Positions 26,122 to 35,491 of a DNA stretch of 64,000 nucleotides are shown in pieces. The notes beneath the pieces are model-generated. The model did no database searches. It worked only from the letters and a program-made list of their open reading frames with translations, and was not told the origin of the DNA. The translations under genes and the position numbers were made by a program. The DNA is taken from positions 1 through 64,000 of the forward strand of contig NZ_JAHVAB010000081.1 of the NCBI RefSeq assembly GCF_019264445.1. Reading direction: 5' to 3'. This DNA comes from Hydrogenophaga sp. Lineage in GTDB: Bacteria; Pseudomonadota; Gammaproteobacteria; Burkholderiales; Burkholderiaceae_C. The stretch's first letter is position 1. Every line of letters starts with the position of its first letter.

Positions 26122-26451
26122 TCAGAAATTCAGGATGCGCCAGCTGCTGCGACCGGCGTTGCCGGTGCGCTTGCCGCCGGTTTCACCGCCAGCCGCGTTG
26201 CCGTTGTCGGGCTGAATCTGGTAGGCCGGCGCGCCGTTCTTGGGTTGCACCTCGATGCTTTGCGTCTGGCCGCCCACGCGCAGCTCGTCGATGCGGGTGA
26301 GCTTGTCTTCGTGGGTGATGCGCTCGATGTTGTCGCGCGCTGTGGCGGCTGGGGGGGGTGTCTCCGCCGGGGCCACCTGGGCCAGGGCAGGCAAGGCAAG
26401 GCACAGGCCCAGGGCGAGTGCGGCGGCAGGGTGGCGGGTGATCGGGTTCAT
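26122..26451 (-). CDS. Small secreted DUF2782-type protein
   Basis: This 109-residue protein has a signal peptide with a hydrophobic core AAALALGLCLALPALA. The mature part contains ERITHEDKLTRIDELRVGGQ and ends with RSSWRILNF, the features of the DUF2782 family. The function is unknown. The gene is commonly found beside polA and thrB in related bacteria. It is divergent from polA; TACAAT lies 5 nt before its ATG. Confidence 0.75.
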   Translation of the reverse strand: MNPITRHPAAALALGLCLALPALAQVAPAETPPPAATARDNIERITHEDKLTRIDELRVGGQTQSIEVQPKNGAPAYQIQPDNGNAAGGETGGKRTGNAGRSSWRILNF

Positions 26452-26456
26452 GCGGC

Positions 26457-26462
26457 ATTGTA
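26457..26462 (-). promoter_or_regulatory. Possible -10 element for the DUF2782 gene
   Basis: TACAAT on the minus strand ends 5 nt before the ATG. It faces a similar hexamer at polA and fits the leaderless pattern of this window. Confidence 0.4.
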
Positions 26463-26553
26463 GGCAAGGCAGGGCGGGCGCGGCGCTCCAGGGGGCATGC
26501 CGGTTACCCGTTGAAACGCGCCTTCGGGCGCTCGGGCAGGACCCGATCTCCGC

Positions 26554-26559
26554 CACAAT
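26554..26559 (+). promoter_or_regulatory. Predicted -10 element of polA (leaderless)
   Basis: CACAAT ends 6 nt before the polA ATG, and the intervening bases are only C. No ribosome binding site is visible. Confidence 0.45.
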
Positions 26560-26565
26560 CCCCCC

Positions 26566-29403
26566 ATGTCCGACGCCTCCACACCCGCTCCCGCCTCTGG
26601 CCAGACCCTGTTGCTGGTCGATGGCTCCAGTTACCTCTACCGCGCGTTCTTTGCCGGCGGTGAATCGATGAGCACCAAGCTGCCTGACGGCACGGAGCTC
26701 AAGACCGGCGCGATCCGCATCATGATCAACATGATGCAGAAGCTGCGAAAGGACGTGCGGGCCGATTTCGCCGCCTGCGTGTTCGACGCCAAGGGCCCGA
26801 CCTTCCGGGACGCGCTGTACCCGGACTACAAGGCCAACCGCTCGCCCATGCCCGACGACCTGCGCGCGCAGATCGCCCCCATCCACGAGGTGGTGAAGCT
26901 GCTGGGATGGACGGTGCTGGACGTGCCCGGTGTGGAGGCCGACGACGTGATCGGCACGCTGGCCGACGTGGCGGCGAAGCAGGGCATTCAATGCATCATC
27001 TCCAGCGGCGACAAGGACCTGAGCCAGCTGGTGAATGAGCACATCACCGTCATCGACACCATGAACGACCGCAAGCGTGACGTGGCGGGCGTGACGGCGG
27101 AGTTCGGTGTGCCCCCCAGCCTGATGCTGGACTACCAGACGCTGGTGGGCGACCAGGTCGACAACGTGCCCGGCGTGCCCAAGGTCGGCCCCAAGACTGC
27201 CGTGAAATGGCTGACGGAGTACGGCTCGCTGGAGGCGCTGGTGGCGCGCGCGGGCGAGATCAAGGGCGCCGCCGGCGAGAACCTGCGCAATGCGCTCGAC
27301 TGGCTGCCCAAGGGCCGCGAGCTGCTCACCATCAAGACCGATTGCGACCTGACGGAATACATCGCAGGCCTGCCTTCGCTGGACGCGATTGCGGTGGGCG
27401 GGCAGGACTCCGAGGCCCTGATGGCTTTTGGCGAGCGCTACGGTTTCAAGGGGCTGGTGAAGGCGCTGGCGCAGCACCTCACGCCGCCCGAGCAGATCGA
27501 GGAGCATCAGGGCAAGGGCAAAGCCAGAGGCAAGGCCGGCGACGGCTCGCCCGGGCTGTTCGACGAGCCCGACCTCAGTGGCAGCGCCGAACGCACCACC
27601 AACCTGAAGTACGACACGATCCTGACCTGGGAACAGTTCGACGCCTGGCTGGCGCGCCTGCAGGCCGCCGAGCTGGTGGCGCTGGACACCGAGACGACCT
27701 CGCTCGACGAAATGCGCGCCGAGATCGTGGGCATCAGCTTCAGCGTGACACCGGGCGAGGCCGCCTACATCCCGCTGCGGCACAGCGGGCCCGACGCGCC
27801 CGAGCAGCTGCCGCTGGACGAGGTGCTGGCCAGGCTCAGACCCTGGCTGGAAGACCCCAAGCGCCTCAAACTCGGCCAGCACGTCAAGTACGACCGGCAT
27901 GTGTTTGCGAACCATGGCATCGAGGTGCAGGGCTACGCGCACGACACCATGCTGCAGAGCTACGTGCTCGAAGTGCACAAGCCGCATGGCCTGGCCAGCC
28001 TGGCCGAGCGCCACCTGGGCCGCCAGGGCATCAATTACGAAGACCTGTGCGGCAAGGGCGCGCACCAGATTCCGTTTGCCCAGGTCGATGTGGCCAAGGC
28101 AGCCGAATACTCGTGCGAAGACAGCGACCAGACACTGGATGTGCACGGCGTGCTGTGGCCACAGCTCGAGGCCGACGAGAAACTCAAGTTCATCTACGAA
28201 CTCGAAATCGCCAGCAGCGAGGCGCTGTACCGCATCGAGCGCAACGGCGTGATGATCGACGCGCCCACGCTGGCCCGGCAGAGCCACGAGCTGGGCTCAC
28301 GCATCCATGCGCTGGAGCAGGAGGCCTACGAAATCGCGGGCCAACCGTTCAACCTCAGCAGCCCCAAGCAGCTGGGCGAGATCTTTTTCGACAAGCTCGG
28401 CCTGCCGGTGATCAAGAAGACCGCCACCGGCGCGCGCAGCACGGACGAAGAGGTGCTGGAGAAACTGGCCGAGGACTACCCCTTGCCGGCCAAGATCCTG
28501 GAGCACCGCGGCCTCTCCAAGCTCAAGGGCACCTACACCGACAAGCTCGCACAGCTGGCGCTGCCGCGCACCGGTCGCGTGCACACGCATTACGCGCAGG
28601 CGGTGGCCGTGACGGGCCGACTCTCCAGCAACGACCCCAACCTGCAGAACATTCCGATCCGCACGCCCGAAGGCCGGCGCGTGCGTGAAGCCTTCGTGGC
28701 GCCGGCGGGGCATGTCATTGCCAGCGCCGACTACTCGCAGATCGAGCTGCGCATCATGGCCCACATCAGCGGCGACGAAGCGCTGCTGCGCGCCTTCCAC
28801 GACGGTCTGGACGTGCACCGCGCCACGGCCGCCGAGGTGTTTGGCGTGGAGACCGCGCAGGTGAGCAGCGAGCAGCGCCGCTACGCCAAGGTGATCAACT
28901 TTGGCCTGATCTACGGCATGAGCGCGTTCGGTCTGGCCAAGGCGCTGGGCATCGACAACACCGCGGCCAAGAACTACATCACCCGCTACTTCGAGCGTTT
29001 TGCCGGCGTCAAGCGGTACATGGACGACACCCGCGCCCAGGCCAAAGCCCAGGGCTATGTGGAAACCGTGTTCGGGCGGCGCCTGGTGCTGCCGAGCATT
29101 CAGGCGGCCAAGGGCGCGCTGCTGTCGTCGCTGGAGCGGCAGGCGGTCAACGCGCCGATGCAGGGCACGGCCGCCGACCTCATCAAGCTGAGCATGGTGG
29201 CGGTGCAGAACGCGCTGGACGAACAGCGGCGGGGCACGAAGATGATCATGCAGGTGCACGACGAACTGGTGTTCGAGGTGCCCGAAGGCGAGGTGGACTG
29301 GGTGCGCACCGAGATCCCGCGGCTCATGGCCGGCGTGGCCGAGCTCAAGGTGCCGCTGCTGGCGGAAGTGGGCGTGGGACCGAACTGGGACCAGGCGCAC
29401 TGA
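26566..29403 (+). CDS. polA: DNA polymerase I
   Basis: The 945-residue repair and Okazaki-fragment polymerase has three parts. The 5'-3' exonuclease spans residues 12-300 (LLVDGSSYLYRAFFA, PGVEADDVIGTLA). The 3'-5' proofreading domain spans about 345-530 and keeps its acidic motif VALDTETTSL. The polymerase domain runs from about 560 to the end, with motif A DYSQIELRIMAHISGD, motif B INFGLIYGMSAFGLAKAL and motif C QVHDELVFEVPE. Length and motifs are normal. It stands alone between two divergent or convergent genes. Confidence 0.98.
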   Translation: MSDASTPAPASGQTLLLVDGSSYLYRAFFAGGESMSTKLPDGTELKTGAIRIMINMMQKLRKDVRADFAACVFDAKGPTFRDALYPDYKANRSPMPDDLRAQIAPIHEVVKLLGWTVLDVPGVEADDVIGTLADVAAKQGIQCIISSGDKDLSQLVNEHITVIDTMNDRKRDVAGVTAEFGVPPSLMLDYQTLVGDQVDNVPGVPKVGPKTAVKWLTEYGSLEALVARAGEIKGAAGENLRNALDWLPKGRELLTIKTDCDLTEYIAGLPSLDAIAVGGQDSEALMAFGERYGFKGLVKALAQHLTPPEQIEEHQGKGKARGKAGDGSPGLFDEPDLSGSAERTTNLKYDTILTWEQFDAWLARLQAAELVALDTETTSLDEMRAEIVGISFSVTPGEAAYIPLRHSGPDAPEQLPLDEVLARLRPWLEDPKRLKLGQHVKYDRHVFANHGIEVQGYAHDTMLQSYVLEVHKPHGLASLAERHLGRQGINYEDLCGKGAHQIPFAQVDVAKAAEYSCEDSDQTLDVHGVLWPQLEADEKLKFIYELEIASSEALYRIERNGVMIDAPTLARQSHELGSRIHALEQEAYEIAGQPFNLSSPKQLGEIFFDKLGLPVIKKTATGARSTDEEVLEKLAEDYPLPAKILEHRGLSKLKGTYTDKLAQLALPRTGRVHTHYAQAVAVTGRLSSNDPNLQNIPIRTPEGRRVREAFVAPAGHVIASADYSQIELRIMAHISGDEALLRAFHDGLDVHRATAAEVFGVETAQVSSEQRRYAKVINFGLIYGMSAFGLAKALGIDNTAAKNYITRYFERFAGVKRYMDDTRAQAKAQGYVETVFGRRLVLPSIQAAKGALLSSLERQAVNAPMQGTAADLIKLSMVAVQNALDEQRRGTKMIMQVHDELVFEVPEGEVDWVRTEIPRLMAGVAELKVPLLAEVGVGPNWDQAH

Positions 29404-29420
29404 GCGGCTGGCGGGCCAGG

Positions 29421-29969
29421 TCAGTCGACATCCGGGCAGGGTTCACGGCGTGCGCGCAGGCGCGCCAGCCAGCCCGGTGACCGCGCCCCTGCGAGGCGCT
29501 TGCCGTCGATGTGCACCTCGGCGCCCGGCTCCAGTGGGTGCGGGAGCGACAGCGCCTCAGGCGGGAGCTGTGGGTGGCCATGCCGCCGCGTGCCTCGCAG
29601 CGCACCCGCGTGGGGTGTTTCCTGGGGTGTGCCCCTGCGCTGGCCTTTTCGGATGCGCAACAGGGTGTCGCCCATGTGGTCAAACGCAACTTCGACTTCC
29701 TCGGCGCGCAGCGGCAGGGGAATGGTGAGGCTCTTGACGATGGTGTCGCTCCCCAGATAGAGCATCACCACCGAGCCCGCGTGGTCGCCCTGGGCATCGG
29801 TGGTCACGCGCACGTCGCCACCGCTTTCAACGCAGTGCCACCGGTGCCGGAAGCGGTGGTCCAGCACGCGCATGGACGACTTGAGCACGATCTCGTCGCG
29901 GCGACCGAGTTTGTCGATGCTGTAACTCAGGGGCTCTCGCCGTTGGGCAAAGGACGGAATCATGTTCAT
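29421..29969 (-). CDS. Hypothetical protein, 182 residues
   Basis: This protein belongs to no family I recognise. It starts MNMIPSFAQRREPLSYS (a second ATG follows two codons later) and has no signal peptide or membrane helix. A central part, from RRDEIVLKSSMRVL to TIPLPLRAEEVEV, looks like a folded beta-rich domain. The C-terminal 70 residues are rich in arginine, proline and histidine. It is convergent with polA, 17 bp from its stop. It could be spurious at the C-terminal end, but codon usage in the first 110 residues looks coding. Confidence 0.5.
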   Translation of the reverse strand: MNMIPSFAQRREPLSYSIDKLGRRDEIVLKSSMRVLDHRFRHRWHCVESGGDVRVTTDAQGDHAGSVVMLYLGSDTIVKSLTIPLPLRAEEVEVAFDHMGDTLLRIRKGQRRGTPQETPHAGALRGTRRHGHPQLPPEALSLPHPLEPGAEVHIDGKRLAGARSPGWLARLRARREPCPDVD

Positions 29970-30205
29970 GGGGAGGACATCGGTTTTCAACCTGAGGCTT
30001 GGCTGGTGTGTCGACGGTCCCTGGCGGCGCTTGAGCCTTTGTTGCGCGCAGCGCCTCAAAATAGTGCGCTGGCAGTAGACGGTCGACCGCGCGGGCGGGC
30101 CCTTGCGGAATGAACGTTTTCTGAGCGCACGCCTCTGGTATGGGAGCCGGCCCACAATGCCGCTCTGCCGAACCCCCTTCACCCTTCTTTGAGGAGACTC
30201 TCTTG

Positions 30206-31102
30206 TTGCACGAACAGATGTCCCAAGACCTGGCCGCGTTGCTGCCAGGCCAATCCGGCGCCGAAGGCGCGACCCGGCGCACCGCGCTGAAGGCCGCGCT
30301 GGGCGTGGGTTACGCGGCCTCCGCCCTGCCGCTGATGGCGCAGACCGCCATCAAGACCTCTGCCGAGGGCCTGACGGCCGGCGAAGTGACGATTGACGTC
30401 AACGGTTTCAAGATGCCCGCCTACCGCGCCGCACCCGCCGGCAAGACGGGCCTGCCGGTGGTGCTGGTGCTCTCCGAGATCTTCGGTGTGCACGAGTACA
30501 TCGCTGACACCGCGCGCCGCTTTGCCAAGGCGGGCTACATGGCCATCGCGCCCGAGTTGTTCGTGCGCCAGGGCGATGCCCAGAGCTATGGCGAGATGGC
30601 CAAACTCATTTCTGAAGTGATCTCCAAGGTGCCCGACGAGCAGGTGCTCGGCGACCTGGACGCCACCGTCAAATGGGCGGCCGCCAACGGTGGCGACACG
30701 AGCAAGCTGGGCATCACCGGCTTCTGCTGGGGCGGGCGCCAGGTGTGGCTGTACACGGCGCACAACCCGGCGGTCAAGGCGGGTGTGGCCTGGTACGGCC
30801 GCCTGGTGGGCGACGCCACCGCCCTGAACCCACGGCACCCGGTGGACGTGGCCGCCAGGCTCAACGGCCCGGTGTTGGGGCTGTATGGCGCGGCCGACAC
30901 CGGCATTCCGCTTGACACGGTTGATAAGATGAAAACCGCGCTGGCCGCTGGCAATGCCGCGGCCAAGGCCTCCAGCTTTGTGGTCTACCCGGAGGCCCCG
31001 CACGCCTTCCACGCCGACTACCGGCCGAGCTTTCGCAAGGAGCCGGCAGAGGATGGCTGGAAGCGCGCGCTGGCGTGGTTCAAGCAGCACGGCGTGGCCT
31101 GA
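30206..31102 (+). CDS. Dienelactone hydrolase family protein with Tat signal
   Basis: The protein has about 298 residues. A twin-arginine signal TRRTALKAALG (Arg24-Arg25) precedes a dienelactone hydrolase domain. The nucleophile is the cysteine in GITGFCWGGRQ, the acid lies in YGAADTGIP and the histidine in PEAPHAFHADY. Family members cleave lactones or other esters; this exported version has no aromatic-degradation neighbours, so the substrate is unknown. A GAGGAG ribosome site (30191) points to a TTG start at 30206 (or 30203). An ATG at 30218 is the alternative. A clear terminator follows. Confidence 0.82.
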   Translation: MHEQMSQDLAALLPGQSGAEGATRRTALKAALGVGYAASALPLMAQTAIKTSAEGLTAGEVTIDVNGFKMPAYRAAPAGKTGLPVVLVLSEIFGVHEYIADTARRFAKAGYMAIAPELFVRQGDAQSYGEMAKLISEVISKVPDEQVLGDLDATVKWAAANGGDTSKLGITGFCWGGRQVWLYTAHNPAVKAGVAWYGRLVGDATALNPRHPVDVAARLNGPVLGLYGAADTGIPLDTVDKMKTALAAGNAAAKASSFVVYPEAPHAFHADYRPSFRKEPAEDGWKRALAWFKQHGVA

Positions 31103-31124
31103 ATCCCGCCGCGCCAGGAGACCA

Positions 31125-31150
31125 GGGCCGCTGAAAAGCGGCCCTTTTTT
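31125..31150 (+). terminator. Rho-independent terminator after the dienelactone hydrolase gene
   Basis: GGGCCGCT-GAAA-AGCGGCCC forms a perfect 8-bp stem with a tetraloop, followed by six T. Confidence 0.92.
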
Positions 31151-31197
31151 GTGGCTGAATGCAGGGCCGGCTGGCCGGAAGAATCGAACAACACAAC

Positions 31198-32004
31198 ATG
31201 ACCCTGATTGCGATCCTGATCGGAACCATCGCAGCCGGCGTGGGCAGCGTCTGGCTTGCAGCCTTGCTGAGCTTTGCCATGCTGGCGCGCTACACGCAGC
31301 ACATGCTCAGTCTGGCCGCAGGCGCGCTCATGGCCACGGCCTTCATGCACCTGCTGCCCGAAGCGTTCGAGAGCGAAGCCGGCGCGCACGAGCTGTTTGC
31401 CATGCTGCTGGCCGGGCTGGTGTTCTTCTTTCTGCTCGACAAGGCCGAGCTCTGGCACCACGGCCACGAACACCACCAGGGCGATGCGCCTCACGAGCAC
31501 GCCCATGGCCACGCGCACCATGCGCACGATCACCACGATCACCACGATCACGGGCTGCGCTCTGGCGGATGGACCGTGCTGGCTGGCGACAGCGTGCACG
31601 CGTTCGGCGACGGCATCCTGATCGCTTCGGCTTTCATGGCCGACATGCGCCTGGGCGTGGTGGCCGCGCTGGCGGTGCTGGCCCACGAAGTGCCTCACCA
31701 CATGGGCGATCTGGTGGTGCTGCGGCACACCTCCCGCAACTCGCGCGCGGCGCTGGTGAAGGTGTCGCTGGCGGGCACGGTCACGGCCTTGGGCGGGCTG
31801 GTGGGGTATTTCCTGCTCACGCAATTGCAGGACTACCTGCCGTATTTCCTGGTGGCAGCGTCCAGCAGCTTTGTCTATGTGGCGCTGGCCGACCTGATTC
31901 CACAACTGCAGAAACGCCTGAGTCTGGGGGCCACTTTCGCCCAGATCGCCTGGCTGGCCTTGGGTATTGCGCTGGTCACTGTGGTCAGCGGATTGGCGCA
32001 CTGA
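31198..32004 (+). CDS. ZIP-family divalent metal transporter
   Basis: The 268-residue inner-membrane protein of the ZIP family imports zinc or related metals. Helices IV and V carry the metal-site histidines in DSVHAFGDGILIAS and LAHEVPHHMGDL. Between helices III and IV lies a long histidine-rich cytoplasmic loop (residues 80-120) with HDHHDHHDHG, a metal-binding segment encoded by short tandem GATCACCAC repeats. The start is MTLIAILIGTIAAGVGSVW. It is convergent with the sensor kinase gene, 9 bp away. Confidence 0.88.
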   Translation: MTLIAILIGTIAAGVGSVWLAALLSFAMLARYTQHMLSLAAGALMATAFMHLLPEAFESEAGAHELFAMLLAGLVFFFLLDKAELWHHGHEHHQGDAPHEHAHGHAHHAHDHHDHHDHGLRSGGWTVLAGDSVHAFGDGILIASAFMADMRLGVVAALAVLAHEVPHHMGDLVVLRHTSRNSRAALVKVSLAGTVTALGGLVGYFLLTQLQDYLPYFLVAASSSFVYVALADLIPQLQKRLSLGATFAQIAWLALGIALVTVVSGLAH

Positions 32005-32013
32005 GCGCTTGCG

Positions 32014-34584
32014 TCAGTCGGTTGGCGTTTCGCCAAAAGAAAAGCGGAACTGGGCTCCCTGGCCGGGTTGGCCTTCACCGGCGATCTGCCCACCGTGGCG
32101 TTCGATGATGCGGCGCACGGTGGCCAGGCCAATGCCCGTGCCCTCGAACTCGCTGGGCATGTGCAAGCGCTGGAAAGGCTTGAAGAGCTTGTCGGCGTAG
32201 GCCATGTTGAACCCCACGCCGTTGTCGCGCACGTAAAACAGCTGGGGCTCGCCCGCAATGGGCGGCAGCAGCCCCCACTCGATCAGCGTTTTTTCCCGGG
32301 TGCGGCTGTACTTCAGCGCGTTGGACAGCAGGTTCTCCAGCACGATGCGCGCCAGGCGCGGGTCGCAATGGGCGGTGAGATCGGGGGCCACGCGGGTTTC
32401 GATCTCGCGCCCGGGGTGCTTGTGGCGCTCCTGCGCGAGGATGCTCTCGACCATGTCGCTCAGGTTCACGCTGCGGCGTTCGAGCACGCCCTGGCTCACG
32501 CGCGCCAGCGCCAGCAGATCGTGGATCAGTGAGCCCATGCGCTGGGTCGAGGCCAGCACGCGATCGAGCAGCTGGCGCTCCTGCGCACTCAGGCGCGGCC
32601 CGACTTCCTCGTCGAGCAGGCGCGTGAAGCCATCGATGGCGCGCAGGGGCGACTTCAGGTCGTGCGACACGGAGTAGGCGAAAGAATCCAGCTCGGCATT
32701 GAGCTGTTGCAGGTCGGCCGTGCGCTCGCGCACGCGCTGCTCCAGCGTCTCGTTGAGCCGCTGGATCTCGCGATCGCGGCGCAGGCGCACCAGCTCGGCA
32801 TTGGCCCGGCTGGCGAAGATGGCAATCAGGGCCTGCGTGTCCTGCCGCAGCTCCACAGGCTTGCGCCACAGCGCAAAGATCACGCCGATGGCGGTGCCGT
32901 CCGCGTCGCGCAGCGCCTTGCCGAGGTACGCCTGGCAGCCGGATTCCACCAGGCTCGTGGCGCGCGGAAACTGCTCGGCCAGGCCGCTGGTGCAGATCAG
33001 CATGTCTTGCATCTGCAAGGAGCGTTCGCAGGGCGTGCCTTCGATGGAGAAGGTGAAGTTGGGACGGGCCTGCCCGTTCTGGCGGATGGCCAGGCTGCGC
33101 ACGCGACCGTCGTCGCGGCATTCGCCCACCACCACCATGTCGGAGCCGATGGCTTCGCACAGGTGGCGCGTGAGGGCGCTGAAGAAGGCCTCGCCGGTTT
33201 CGGTGGCCACGCCGCGCGCCACGTTGAGCAGCAAGGCCTCGCGCTGCTTTTCCTCGCTGATGTTGACGGTGCACGCCAGGATGCTGGGTTCGCCGTCGAG
33301 GTCCAGCAGCTCGGCCCACACGCGTGCGTCCACCAGCGAACCATTCTTGTGCCGCATGCGGGTTTCATAGCCGTCGATGTGGCCGTCGCGCAGGAGTTGC
33401 GCCACGAAGGCTTCGCGGTCCTGCGGCGTCAGCCAGGCGCCGATTTCCACCGAGGTCTTGCCCTTGATCTCATCGGGCATCAAGCCTTGTGCGCGGTCCT
33501 GGGCGCGGTTGACGTCGATGATGGCGCCGTCCGACAGCCGCGTGATCGTCATGTTCAGGGGGCTGAAGTGGAACGCTTTGGCAAAGCGCTCTTCGGAGCG
33601 GCGCAGGCGTTCCATCACCTCGTTCTGGGCGCTCACGTCGTGGATGCTGGTGATGATCAGCTTGTCTTCGCGATCGTTGCCCATCTCGCTGGAGATCAGG
33701 GCCTCGAAGGTGCTGCCGTCGGCGCGCAGGCCGCGCGCCGGGTATTGCTCGGCGCGGCGGTTGGCGAAGAGCAGGCTCATGTACGCCTCGCGCTGTTGCG
33801 GGTCCGACCAGAGGAAGCTGTCTTCCCTTCCCAGTGCCTGGGCGCGGGTGAATCCGTAGCAGCGTTCAAAGGCGGGGTTGACGTCCAGGATCATGCCGGA
33901 GCGTGCCGACTGCGCGATCATGGGGCTCGGGCTGTTGTGGAAGATGCGGGCGAAGCGCTCCAGGCTGCGGTCGCGCTGCTGTTCGGTTTTTCTGCGCAGC
34001 TCCAGCTCTTCACGCTGGCGCTCGAAAGCCTCCCTGAGCTGGCGACCGCTGTGGTAGACCATCACACCCACGACGATCACCGTGGCCGAGTGGGTGATCC
34101 ACACCCGCAGTCCCACCTCGAAATAGGGCGTGGCGCTGAACCACCCATTGACCTCTGCCAGGGTGAGCACACCGAGCGCCCCCACACTGGCCGCCACGGT
34201 GGCGATCAGCGCGTTGCGCCCGAGGAATGTGCCGGCGCCAGCCACTGCCGCGACAAACAGGAAACCCACCGCTGTTCGCACCGAGCCGTAGGTGATCACC
34301 GACATGATCGCGGTGCACAGCGTGCCCACCACCACCAGGTGGGCGACGTACCGCATGCGGTTCGAGCGCACCAGCGCGTAGGCCACGCCCGACACCACCG
34401 CCAGGCAACCCGCAATCCATGCTTCGCGTTGTCCGGGGCTGGCCACCACGAAATCGATCAGCATCACCACGACGGCTGCCAGACCGGTCAGCAGTGCCAG
34501 CAACTCCAGCACTCTTTTTCGCTGCGCTTCGGTGGGAAGCGTCCCGGGCAAATTGTCGGGCGGACGGGTCGGGTTCGCTGGCAT
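32014..34584 (-). CDS. Membrane-bound hybrid-input sensor histidine kinase (PAS-PAS-GAF-HisKA-HATPase)
   Basis: The 856-residue kinase has about five or six hydrophobic segments in residues 25-185. Two PAS domains follow (about 205-330 and 335-455), then a GAF-like domain (about 465-610). A coiled linker (LNETLEQRVRERTADL) leads to the HisKA box with the phospho-acceptor in SVSHDLKSPLRAIDGF (His near residue 640), then the ATPase domain with ENLLSNALKYSR and VRDNGVGFNM. The layout resembles bacteriophytochrome-type kinases without a bilin site. No response regulator gene lies nearby, so it is an orphan with unknown signal. The ATG at 34584 was preferred to a TTG two codons upstream. Confidence 0.88.
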   Translation of the reverse strand: MPANPTRPPDNLPGTLPTEAQRKRVLELLALLTGLAAVVVMLIDFVVASPGQREAWIAGCLAVVSGVAYALVRSNRMRYVAHLVVVGTLCTAIMSVITYGSVRTAVGFLFVAAVAGAGTFLGRNALIATVAASVGALGVLTLAEVNGWFSATPYFEVGLRVWITHSATVIVVGVMVYHSGRQLREAFERQREELELRRKTEQQRDRSLERFARIFHNSPSPMIAQSARSGMILDVNPAFERCYGFTRAQALGREDSFLWSDPQQREAYMSLLFANRRAEQYPARGLRADGSTFEALISSEMGNDREDKLIITSIHDVSAQNEVMERLRRSEERFAKAFHFSPLNMTITRLSDGAIIDVNRAQDRAQGLMPDEIKGKTSVEIGAWLTPQDREAFVAQLLRDGHIDGYETRMRHKNGSLVDARVWAELLDLDGEPSILACTVNISEEKQREALLLNVARGVATETGEAFFSALTRHLCEAIGSDMVVVGECRDDGRVRSLAIRQNGQARPNFTFSIEGTPCERSLQMQDMLICTSGLAEQFPRATSLVESGCQAYLGKALRDADGTAIGVIFALWRKPVELRQDTQALIAIFASRANAELVRLRRDREIQRLNETLEQRVRERTADLQQLNAELDSFAYSVSHDLKSPLRAIDGFTRLLDEEVGPRLSAQERQLLDRVLASTQRMGSLIHDLLALARVSQGVLERRSVNLSDMVESILAQERHKHPGREIETRVAPDLTAHCDPRLARIVLENLLSNALKYSRTREKTLIEWGLLPPIAGEPQLFYVRDNGVGFNMAYADKLFKPFQRLHMPSEFEGTGIGLATVRRIIERHGGQIAGEGQPGQGAQFRFSFGETPTD

Positions 34585-34608
34585 GGGCAAAGGGGTTTTC
34601 TGGTGGCT

Positions 34609-35466
34609 TCAACCCTGTGCGATGGGCGCACCCGGGGTGTTGCACCACTCACTCCAGCTGCCCGCGTAGAGCCGTGTGCGACCCATGCCCGCCATCTCCA
34701 TGGCCAGCAGGTTGGGCACCGCGCTCACGCCGCTGCCGCAGTGGTGCACCACCGTGGCCGGATCGCGGCCCGCAAGCAGCTGCTCGAACTCGGCGCGCAG
34801 CTGGGCGGCGGGTTTGAATCGGCCGTCAGGCTGAACGTTGTCTGCAAACGGGCGGTTGAGTGCACCGGGAATGTGGCCCGCCACGGGGTCCAGCGGCTCC
34901 GTTTCTCCGCGAAAGCGCGCACCGGCCCGGGCATCAATGAGGGACATGGCGGGTCGTCCGAGTGCGTTGGTAATGTCCTGGGTGTTGACGAGCGACGCGC
35001 GTTCGTCTTGCAGTTCAAACGTGGCCGGCGCCACCGTTGGGCCGGGGCCGCTTTGCACCGCCCCGCCAGCGGCCTTCCAGGCCGCCAGGCCGCCGTCGAG
35101 CACCGCCACGGCCTCATGGCCGCACCACTTCAGCATCCACCACAAGCGCCCGCTGGTGGTGATCGCCTGGCGGTCGAGCACCACGGCCTGCACGCCGTTG
35201 CCCAAGCCCAGCGCGCCCATTCGGGCGGCGAAGGTGGCGCGCGACGGCAGGGGGTGGCGCCCGCCGCTGGCGCGGTCGGGGGCGACCTTGTCGCTGAGAT
35301 GGCGGTCCAGGTGAACGTGGACCGATCCCGGGATGTGCTCGCTCTCAAACTGGGCCTGGCCCGCATCGGGGTTCATCAGCTCGTGGGTGCAGTCGAACAC
35401 GCAAAGGGGCGTGCCGCTGGACATGAGCGCTTGCAGTTGTGGGGCGGTGATGAGGGTGGTGTACAT
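34609..35466 (-). CDS. Rhodanese-type sulfurtransferase (3-mercaptopyruvate sulfurtransferase-like)
   Basis: The 285-residue protein has two rhodanese domains. The active-site loop HHCGSGVSAVPNL holds the persulfide cysteine; the CGSGVxA form is that of mercaptopyruvate sulfurtransferases (SseA), while rhodanese usually has CRKGVT. The first domain is inactive. The enzyme transfers sulfur from 3-mercaptopyruvate to thiols or cyanide. It lies 24 bp upstream of the sensor kinase gene. CACAAT lies 6 nt before the ATG. Confidence 0.87.
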   Translation of the reverse strand: MYTTLITAPQLQALMSSGTPLCVFDCTHELMNPDAGQAQFESEHIPGSVHVHLDRHLSDKVAPDRASGGRHPLPSRATFAARMGALGLGNGVQAVVLDRQAITTSGRLWWMLKWCGHEAVAVLDGGLAAWKAAGGAVQSGPGPTVAPATFELQDERASLVNTQDITNALGRPAMSLIDARAGARFRGETEPLDPVAGHIPGALNRPFADNVQPDGRFKPAAQLRAEFEQLLAGRDPATVVHHCGSGVSAVPNLLAMEMAGMGRTRLYAGSWSEWCNTPGAPIAQG

Positions 35467-35472
35467 GGCCGG

Positions 35473-35478
35473 ATTGTG
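35473..35478 (-). promoter_or_regulatory. Predicted -10 element of the sulfurtransferase gene (leaderless)
   Basis: CACAAT on the minus strand ends exactly 6 nt before the ATG at 35466, with no ribosome binding site between. Confidence 0.4.
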
Positions 35479-35491
35479 GAGCAGTCACAAG

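Noticed and set aside
31500-31555. Short tandem repeats GATCACCAC that look like a microsatellite or small array
   Set aside because: They encode the histidine-rich loop of the ZIP transporter. The pattern is explained by the metal-binding protein segment, and no spacers exist.
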